Assembly (NCBI RefSeq): GCF_001506075.1
Contig: NZ_KQ947475.1
Coordinates: 2,647,595-2,711,594, forward strand
DNA length: 64,000 bases
Direction of reading: 5' to 3'
DNA from: Vibrio sp. MEBiC08052
Lineage (GTDB): Bacteria > Pseudomonadota > Gammaproteobacteria > Enterobacterales > Vibrionaceae
This document shows positions 58,896-64,000 of this stretch, piece by piece; positions within the stretch are counted from its first letter, which is position 1; each line of letters starts with the position of its first letter. The position numbers and the translations under genes were made by a program. The notes under the pieces were generated by a model that worked only from the letters and a program-made list of their open reading frames with translations, was not told the DNA's origin and did not search any database.

Positions 58896-58904
58896 CGTTT
58901 GTTC

Positions 58905-58936
58905 AAGCCCCGTTCAGCAGACGCTGAACGGGGCTT
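58905..58936. terminator. bidirectional terminator, b561 gene / rsmI
   Basis: AAGCCCCGTTCAGC / GCTGAACGGGGCTT, a perfect 14-base stem with a 4-base loop, between the convergent stops. Confidence 0.93.
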
Positions 58937-58956
58937 TCTGTTCACAACTCATTGTA

Positions 58957-59820
58957 TCAATCCAGATGTTCAAGTCCCCACTTATAAAGTGCATTTTTCT
59001 TCAGGTGATACATTTCAGCCACCAGCCCCGCAGCTTTTTTCAAAGGAAGCTCCTGAACGAGGATTTTGAGCATTCGAACAGCGTCCTCAGGAAATTCATC
59101 TGACTCAGAACGCCGATACCCATGAATAAGTAACACCATCTCTCCCTTACGGCGGTTTTCGTCTGCCATAACCCACGGGATCAGTTCCCCCAACGGTAAT
59201 CCCTGAATCGTCTCAAAGGTTTTAGTCAGTTCTCTTGCCAGAACGACTTCTCGTTCAGGGCCGAGCACATCCTGCAAATCATGTAGTGATTCAACGATGC
59301 GATGGGTTGATTCATAGAAAATACAAGTTCGCTCATCGTGGGCGATCTCTGCTATCTTATCTTTACGAGCTTTCGTTTTCGGAGGAAGGAAACCTTCAAA
59401 ACTAAATCGATCCGATGGTAAACCGGAAGCGCTTAATGCTGTGATGACAGCACAAGCACCAGGCAGAGGAACGACTTTTACACCCGCCTGACGACAAAGT
59501 TTCACAAGGTGATATCCTGGATCGCTGATCAATGGTGTTCCGGCATCAGACACTAAAGCAATCGACTGTCCGGATAACAATTTATCAACTAATATCGAAG
59601 CTTTCTCCTGTTCATTATGATCATGAAGAGAAAAAGTTTTGGTTTGAATGTTCAGGTGAGATAAAAGTTTCCCTGTGTGGCGTGTATCCTCAGCAGCAAT
59701 CAGGTCAACCTGAGAAAGAACCTCAATGGCTCTTTGCGTTATATCACCGAGATTACCAATTGGTGTAGGAACAATGTATAGTGTTGGCGCTTGCTCCTGC
59801 AACGTTTTATGATTAGTCAT
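58957..59820 (-). CDS. rsmI: 16S rRNA 2'-O-ribose C1402 methyltransferase
   Basis: RsmI methylates the ribose of C1402, the partner step of RsmH. The 287-residue protein has the tetrapyrrole-methylase fold: [17 protein letters not shown] near residue 14, [43 protein letters not shown] and FEGFLPPK. It is divergent from lpoA, the usual gammaproteobacterial order. Here its downstream side faces the catabolic block instead of rnpB. Confidence 0.97.
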   Translation of the reverse strand: MTNHKTLQEQAPTLYIVPTPIGNLGDITQRAIEVLSQVDLIAAEDTRHTGKLLSHLNIQTKTFSLHDHNEQEKASILVDKLLSGQSIALVSDAGTPLISDPGYHLVKLCRQAGVKVVPLPGACAVITALSASGLPSDRFSFEGFLPPKTKARKDKIAEIAHDERTCIFYESTHRIVESLHDLQDVLGPEREVVLARELTKTFETIQGLPLGELIPWVMADENRRKGEMVLLIHGYRRSESDEFPEDAVRMLKILVQELPLKKAAGLVAEMYHLKKNALYKWGLEHLD

Positions 59821-59880
59821 TTGTTTATCATCACTTCAAAGATTATTATAGAGACAATTTTACGGAATAATGTACAGCTC

Positions 59881-61689
59881 ATGGCTCAGAAAAAGCATAA
59901 CAGACTCAATGTAGCACGCCTAATCGCTCAGATTACATTCACCATTCTTCTTGCGGCATGTGCTTCCAATTCAACAGACTCGAACCGTGTCGATATTACC
60001 CAGAACCCGGCACTCAGTTCTCAGGACTATCTCATGAGAGCTGACAGCAATGAAGGTTCAATACAAAACGACTGGCTGATCATGGCGCTTAAAGCTGCGG
60101 TGAAAGAGAATCAAGTCGCCCAAGCGAATCTGCTGTTATTCCGACTCACCAAACAAAATTTGACTGAAACTCAGCAAGCGGAATGGCAACTTGCCCGGGC
60201 CAGACTATTTTTGAATAATAATCAGAATGAAGCTGCACTTGAACGACTGGTTTTTAAACCATGGTGGAAATTGCCTGATGCTCAATGGTTAGCATTCTAT
60301 CAGACTAAAGCTGATATTTTCATAAGTCTTGAAAAATGGTTTGATGCCGCTCGGGCTTTAGTCGAGGTCTATGACCTGAGTCCGCAAAACGTTCAACCCA
60401 AAGTTGCCCGTCAGATCTGGCAAAATCTTTCTCATTACTCCGCGACAGAGATTACCGAGTTAAATGTTTCATCAGATGAAGATGAATTAGCCGGTTGGCT
60501 ACAACTCGCTATTTATATGAAAACGCTGGATGGCGACCTCTCCCAACTCAAAAATACACTGGAAAAATGGTTGGCAGAAAATAGCCATCACCCGGCAGCG
60601 ATTCATATGCCCGGAGGTGTCAAAGCGGTTCTGGCTATGAAAATCTCAACACCGAAAAGAACAGCTTTGCTCCTGCCACTGAGCGGTAAATTTTCTCAGC
60701 AGGCTCAATTAATCCGCGATGGATTTATGTTTGCGATGATGAATGATCGGAACAGAGATGCAGACATGGTGCTGAGTGTGATTGATACAAACGAACAATC
60801 ATTTTCAGACACTGTGAATCAGTTGATGCAAGAACATATCGACTTCGTCGTCGGCCCGCTAATCAAAGAAGATATCACCCAGCTACAACAGATAGAAAAG
60901 CAAAAGAAACATCAAATCCCGATGTTGGCTTTAAATATTCCCGAAAATATCAGCTCAAATTCATCCGCATGTTACTTTGCCCTGTCTCCTGAACAAGAGG
61001 CCAGCCAAGCAGCAAAATATTTATTCCGCCTAGGATATCAATATCCGATGATTCTTGTTCCTCAAGGAAGTTACGGTGAAAGAGTGGCAGATGCCTTCCA
61101 ACAAGAGTGGCAAAAATATAGTAAGCACCCGCTTACGATTAGTATGTTTGGCGATAAACGTCACTTACAACAAAATATCAATGCTGTTTTCGGCCTACAG
61201 GGCAGCCAAAAAAATATTGCTCAAATGGAATCACTACTGGATATGAAGCTGGAAAGTCAGCCTCGTAGCCGGCGCGATATCGATACTGTCTATATTGTTG
61301 CCAACAGCGCTGAGCTCACACTACTCAAGCCATTTATCGAAGTTGCGATCAATCCGGACACGACGCAACCGAAACTGTTTTCAAGTTCTCGGAGTTATAG
61401 TAGCAATCAATATGAAGATCTCACGGGAGTCACATTTAGTGATATTCCGTTACTGCTCAAGCCTCAAGCAGCGATCAAAGAACAAATGGAAGACTTGTGG
61501 CCTAAAGATTCCAATGCCGAAAAAAGACTGAAAGCGATGGGGATGGATGCATACACCCTAATGACATCACTCCCGCAAATGAAAGCGGTCGAGGGGTATC
61601 AAGTTCAGGGGCAAACAGGCACTCTCAGTATCGATAAGCAGTGTATCGTTCAGCAAGAATTAACTTGGGGCGAGTATGGCTCGCTCTAG
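59881..61689 (+). CDS. lpoA: outer-membrane lipoprotein activator of PBP1a
   Basis: LpoA reaches from the outer membrane through the peptidoglycan to stimulate PBP1a. The product has a lipoprotein signal (ARLIAQITFTILLAACASN, lipobox LAAC), an N-terminal TPR-like helical domain (about 45-260), and a C-terminal periplasmic-binding-protein-like domain beginning RTALLLPLSGKFSQQAQLI. Length is about 602 residues from ATG 59881, a little shorter or similar to other vibrio LpoA. The open frame reaches 59791, but this would place the signal peptide internally, so it is rejected. It overlaps yraN by 14 bases. Confidence 0.95.
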   Translation: MAQKKHNRLNVARLIAQITFTILLAACASNSTDSNRVDITQNPALSSQDYLMRADSNEGSIQNDWLIMALKAAVKENQVAQANLLLFRLTKQNLTETQQAEWQLARARLFLNNNQNEAALERLVFKPWWKLPDAQWLAFYQTKADIFISLEKWFDAARALVEVYDLSPQNVQPKVARQIWQNLSHYSATEITELNVSSDEDELAGWLQLAIYMKTLDGDLSQLKNTLEKWLAENSHHPAAIHMPGGVKAVLAMKISTPKRTALLLPLSGKFSQQAQLIRDGFMFAMMNDRNRDADMVLSVIDTNEQSFSDTVNQLMQEHIDFVVGPLIKEDITQLQQIEKQKKHQIPMLALNIPENISSNSSACYFALSPEQEASQAAKYLFRLGYQYPMILVPQGSYGERVADAFQQEWQKYSKHPLTISMFGDKRHLQQNINAVFGLQGSQKNIAQMESLLDMKLESQPRSRRDIDTVYIVANSAELTLLKPFIEVAINPDTTQPKLFSSSRSYSSNQYEDLTGVTFSDIPLLLKPQAAIKEQMEDLWPKDSNAEKRLKAMGMDAYTLMTSLPQMKAVEGYQVQGQTGTLSIDKQCIVQQELTWGEYGSL

Positions 61690-62044
61690 CCATCGGGAGA
61701 TCGGTGCTCACTATGAACAAACGGCTTCGGCCTTTTTAGTGGAGCGAGGCTTAAAGTTGATCACCCAAAACTTTTCATGCCGTACTGGTGAAATTGATCT
61801 GATTATGCGCGATCAACAAACGACTGTATTTGTTGAAGTTAAATATAGAAAGAACCGACACTTCGGTCATGCGGCTGAAGCCGTCACACCGACAAAAACA
61901 AAAAAATTAATTCAAACCGCTCAGTTCTGGTTATTAAAGCAAGGCCTGTCACCTTATGACACTGATTTTCGTTTCGATGTGATTGCCATTCATCAAGATG
62001 GCCATGATATCGATTGGTTTCAAAATGCAATAACGCAGGGATAG
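61676..62044 (+). CDS. yraN: UPF0102 endonuclease-like protein YraN
   Basis: The 122-residue protein is of the UPF0102 family with the restriction-endonuclease-like core: GAHYEQTASAFLVERGLKLI, CRTGEIDLIMRDQQTTVFVE then VKYRKNR, the E-D-ExK pattern of Holliday-junction-resolvase folds. Biochemical function in the cell is not established. It begins inside the end of lpoA (overlap 14 bases), as in E. coli, so translation is probably coupled. Confidence 0.95.
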   Translation: MARSSHREIGAHYEQTASAFLVERGLKLITQNFSCRTGEIDLIMRDQQTTVFVEVKYRKNRHFGHAAEAVTPTKTKKLIQTAQFWLLKQGLSPYDTDFRFDVIAIHQDGHDIDWFQNAITQG

Positions 62045-62047
62045 TCG

Positions 62048-62638
62048 ATGCTCGAAAGCATTAAAGCTAGTTTTACTGAAAGTATCCAAATTCAGATTGC
62101 TGCCGCTGAAGCATTACCAGATGCTATTACACATGCAGCACAGGCCATGGTTGCCAGTTTGCTCAATGGTAACAAAATCCTTTGTTGTGGGAATGGGGGC
62201 TCATCTGCAAACGCTCAACAGTTTGCGTCTTGCCTGCTCAACCGTTTCGAGACTGAGCGCCCAAGTCTTCCGGCTATGGCCTTGACAGCAGACAATACAA
62301 CCATGACTGCTGTCGCCAATGACTACCACTACCAAGAAATTTTTTCTAAACAAGTGCGAGCCTTTGGGCAAGCAAACGACATCTTGTTGGCAATTTCAAC
62401 CAGTGGTAATAGTAAAAATATTATCAAAGCCATGGAAGCAGCAGTAACCCGAGACATGACTATCATTGCCCTGACCGGAAAAGATGGTGGTGAAATGGCT
62501 GGTTTACTGGGAGAAAACGATGTAGAAATTCGCATTCCTTCTCTCCGGACAGCCCGTATCCATGAAGTTCATATGGTCACATTGCACTGTCTCTGTGACC
62601 TGATTGATCAAGTTTTATTTCCTCCCCATGAAGAGTAA
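62048..62638 (+). CDS. diaA: DnaA initiator-associating protein DiaA (SIS domain)
   Basis: The 196-residue SIS-domain protein has [18 protein letters not shown] near residue 47 and [18 protein letters not shown], and resembles both GmhA phosphoheptose isomerase and DiaA. The position between yraN and dolP marks it as DiaA, which binds DnaA as a tetramer and supports timely replication initiation. It starts three bases after yraN stops. Confidence 0.93.
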   Translation: MLESIKASFTESIQIQIAAAEALPDAITHAAQAMVASLLNGNKILCCGNGGSSANAQQFASCLLNRFETERPSLPAMALTADNTTMTAVANDYHYQEIFSKQVRAFGQANDILLAISTSGNSKNIIKAMEAAVTRDMTIIALTGKDGGEMAGLLGENDVEIRIPSLRTARIHEVHMVTLHCLCDLIDQVLFPPHEE

Positions 62639-62641
62639 ATT

Positions 62642-63226
62642 ATGAAAAACTTAACCATTCTGATTACATTATCTCTTGCTGTTATGTTATCCGGATGTGT
62701 TGGGTTGTTTATTGCTGGTGCAGCAACGACAGCCGATATCGTTACGGATCCACGAACCACTCAGGAAATTTGGAATGACAATTATATTGAAGCTGAAATA
62801 ACAGGCTTGATCAGAAAGCCACCTTATCGCGGCAAGACCCGAATCATATCGAACTCTTTTCGTGGCACCGTCGTATTAATGGGGCAATCTCAAGATAACA
62901 ATCTGTTGGCGTCATTGGAAAAAGACGTACAACAAATTAAGGGCGTCAAAGAAGTTCATGATCAAGTTAGAATCCGTCAGCCCTTAAGTACATCTGACAT
63001 CAGCCAAGACAGTTGGACAACCACAAAGGTTAAATCATCACTGTTAACAGACAATCAACTGAGCGGTGTTAAGATTAAAGTGATTACTGAAGATAAAGAA
63101 GTGTTCTTATTTGGCTATGTCACACCGGAACATGGCAACCATGCAGCAGAAATCGCACGTAATATCTCCGGTGTGAAACGCGTAATTAAAGCATTCCAAT
63201 ATGCGCCCGGTCAGCAGAAACCATAA
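62642..63226 (+). CDS. dolP: outer-membrane lipoprotein DolP (BON domains)
   Basis: The 194-residue protein has a lipoprotein signal with lipobox LSGC (AVMLSGCVG, Cys19) and two BON domains, the second starting near residue 120 (TTKVKSSLLTDNQLSGVKIK). DolP (YraP) sits at the division site and supports outer-membrane integrity by working with BamA and amidase activation. It starts three bases after diaA, so the four genes lpoA-yraN-diaA-dolP form a probable operon, closed by the terminator at 63275. Confidence 0.95.
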   Translation: MKNLTILITLSLAVMLSGCVGLFIAGAATTADIVTDPRTTQEIWNDNYIEAEITGLIRKPPYRGKTRIISNSFRGTVVLMGQSQDNNLLASLEKDVQQIKGVKEVHDQVRIRQPLSTSDISQDSWTTTKVKSSLLTDNQLSGVKIKVITEDKEVFLFGYVTPEHGNHAAEIARNISGVKRVIKAFQYAPGQQKP

Positions 63227-63274
63227 TAAACGGTGAGTAATAAAAAGCATCACCCTATTTATGATTTTCAAAAT

Positions 63275-63298
63275 AAAAGCAGCGTACGCTGCTTTTTT
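63275..63298. terminator. bidirectional terminator, dolP / sspB
   Basis: AAAAGCAGC-GTAC-GCTGCTTTT, a perfect palindrome followed by extra Ts, between the convergent genes. Confidence 0.92.
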
Positions 63299-63334
63299 AT
63301 CACGAATTTTTAACTAAACCTCAACCCGGCTGTT

Positions 63335-63802
63335 TTATTTTACCACTCTCAGACTCGGTTTCCCGCGAGGCCGAGGGGGTTCATCATCAGGGAAAACAGA
63401 ATCGTCAACATCGGTAGTCTCTACGACATCAATACTTTGCTGCTCTTCCTGCTCTTGAGCCTGTTCAAGTTGCTGAATATATGAGTCTTCCGGTTCAAAC
63501 ATCGTTCCTGCACCATTTTCACGCGCATAAATGGCTTGAACAGCGAAAATAGGAACAATAACGGAATGAGGACGCCCGCCAAAACGAGCGCTAAACATAA
63601 TTGCATCGTTGCCTAACTCTAGATTCCCGACAGCCCTTGGAGCTATGTTCAGAATAATTTGCCCGTCCTGAATGAATTCTACAGGCACCCGAACACCAGG
63701 AAGTGTTGCGTCAACAACCAGATGAGGTGTCAGATCGTTCTCTAATAACCAGTCATAAAAGGCCCGAAGCATATACGGGCGTCGAGGTGTCATATTATCC
63801 AT
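63335..63802 (-). CDS. sspB: ClpXP protease specificity-enhancing factor
   Basis: SspB tethers ssrA-tagged and other substrates to ClpXP. The 155-residue protein starts with TPRRPYMLRAFYDWLLENDL then TPHLVVDATLPG, has NIAPRAVGNLELGNDAIMFS and the C-terminal acidic linker ending in the ClpX-binding peptide PRGKPSLRVVK. It lies 21 bases downstream of sspA as in E. coli. Confidence 0.97.
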   Translation of the reverse strand: MDNMTPRRPYMLRAFYDWLLENDLTPHLVVDATLPGVRVPVEFIQDGQIILNIAPRAVGNLELGNDAIMFSARFGGRPHSVIVPIFAVQAIYARENGAGTMFEPEDSYIQQLEQAQEQEEQQSIDVVETTDVDDSVFPDDEPPRPRGKPSLRVVK

Positions 63803-63823
63803 GAGTTATACATCCTACCCGAA

Positions 63824-64000
63824 TTAACGAGATAAACGCATCTCACGCTCAGTTTCAGTCAAGGAAGCCAAGAATGAATCTCGTTCAAAAACACGGTTCA
63901 TATATACTTTTAACTCTTTTGACCCCGGACCAATAAGATCGATTCCCAATACAGGTAAACGCCATAATAACGGCGCAAGGTAACAATCCACCAGACTGAA
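63824..64000 (-). CDS. sspA: stringent starvation protein A, C-terminal part
   Basis: The last 58 residues lie in the window: FSLVDCYLAPLLWRLPVLGI, then FERDSFLASLTETEREMRL at the C terminus. This is the glutathione-transferase-like C-terminal half of SspA, an RNA-polymerase-associated protein induced in starvation. The gene continues past the right edge. It is followed by sspB. Confidence 0.95.
   Translation of the reverse strand, partial: FSLVDCYLAPLLWRLPVLGIDLIGPGSKELKVYMNRVFERDSFLASLTETEREMRLSR

Noticed and set aside
27550..58900. Integrase, transposase, tRNA or attachment repeats at the island ends
   Set aside because: Looked for at both edges; none is recognisable, so the mode of acquisition is left open.
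59791..59880. N-terminal extension of lpoA
   Set aside because: It would put the lipoprotein signal peptide 30 residues inside the protein; the ATG at 59881 fits the lipobox.

Overview
The window looks like a chromosomal segment of a Vibrionaceae gammaproteobacterium. The gene content and order (carAB, dapB, mutT, secA, dciA, lpxC, then the division and cell-wall cluster from ftsZ to rsmH with no ddl, then rnpB, and at the far end rsmI, lpoA, yraN, diaA, dolP, sspB, sspA) are those of Vibrio-type chromosomes. The genus is inferred from gene order and protein character, not from a search. Region 1 (1-27.5 kb) is core: the start of a TauE/SafE transporter, carA-carB, dapB, mutT, secA, dciA, lpxC, the dcw cluster read on the minus strand (rsmH-ftsL-ftsI-murE-murF-mraY-murD-ftsW-murG-murC-ftsQ-ftsA-ftsZ) and the RNase P RNA gene. 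Region 2 (27.6-58.9 kb) is a roughly 31 kb accessory block between rnpB and rsmI, two loci I expect to be neighbours in related vibrios. Region 3 (58.9-64 kb) is core again. The accessory block starts with a MATE efflux pump and divergent LysR regulator, then a Cache-domain chemoreceptor. Next comes an 11-gene minus-strand operon: ThDP enzyme, aldehyde dehydrogenase, degenerate SDR, Asp-box propeller, VOC extradiol-type protein, AA_synth-family protein, alpha/beta hydrolase, MhpA-like flavin hydroxylase, MhpD-like hydratase, carboxymuconolactone-decarboxylase-like protein and a second aldehyde dehydrogenase. A third aldehyde dehydrogenase is divergent from an IclR regulator, which is followed by plus-strand genes for an ornithine-cyclodeaminase-like protein, a RidA-family protein and a DAO-family flavoprotein. 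A LuxR-type regulator precedes an operon of a glutamine-synthetase-like ligase, class I amidotransferase, cytochrome P450, ferredoxin reductase and 2Fe-2S ferredoxin. An APC permease and a cytochrome b561 close the block. Read together, the block looks like an inducible catabolic island for an amine, possibly aromatic. The permease would import it, the GS-like ligase would gamma-glutamylate it, the P450 system would oxidise the protected amide and the amidotransferase-like hydrolase would release the product. The flavoprotein/RidA/OCD set would deal with imines, the three aldehyde dehydrogenases with aldehydes, and the minus-strand operon with an aromatic or keto-acid fragment. This resembles in logic the gamma-glutamylated routes known for isopropylamine (ipu) and aniline (tdn/atd), but the gene combination is not one I recognise. 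The substrate cannot be read from the sequence. A repeated motif (TTCTCA-n3-TAnGAA type) lies at five places in the promoter regions of the minus-strand operon, the third aldehyde dehydrogenase/iclR pair and the OCD operon. One copy overlaps a -10 box and another sits between a -35 and a -10, so a shared operator, probably for the IclR protein, is likely. No insertion sequence, integrase, tRNA or CRISPR array was seen.
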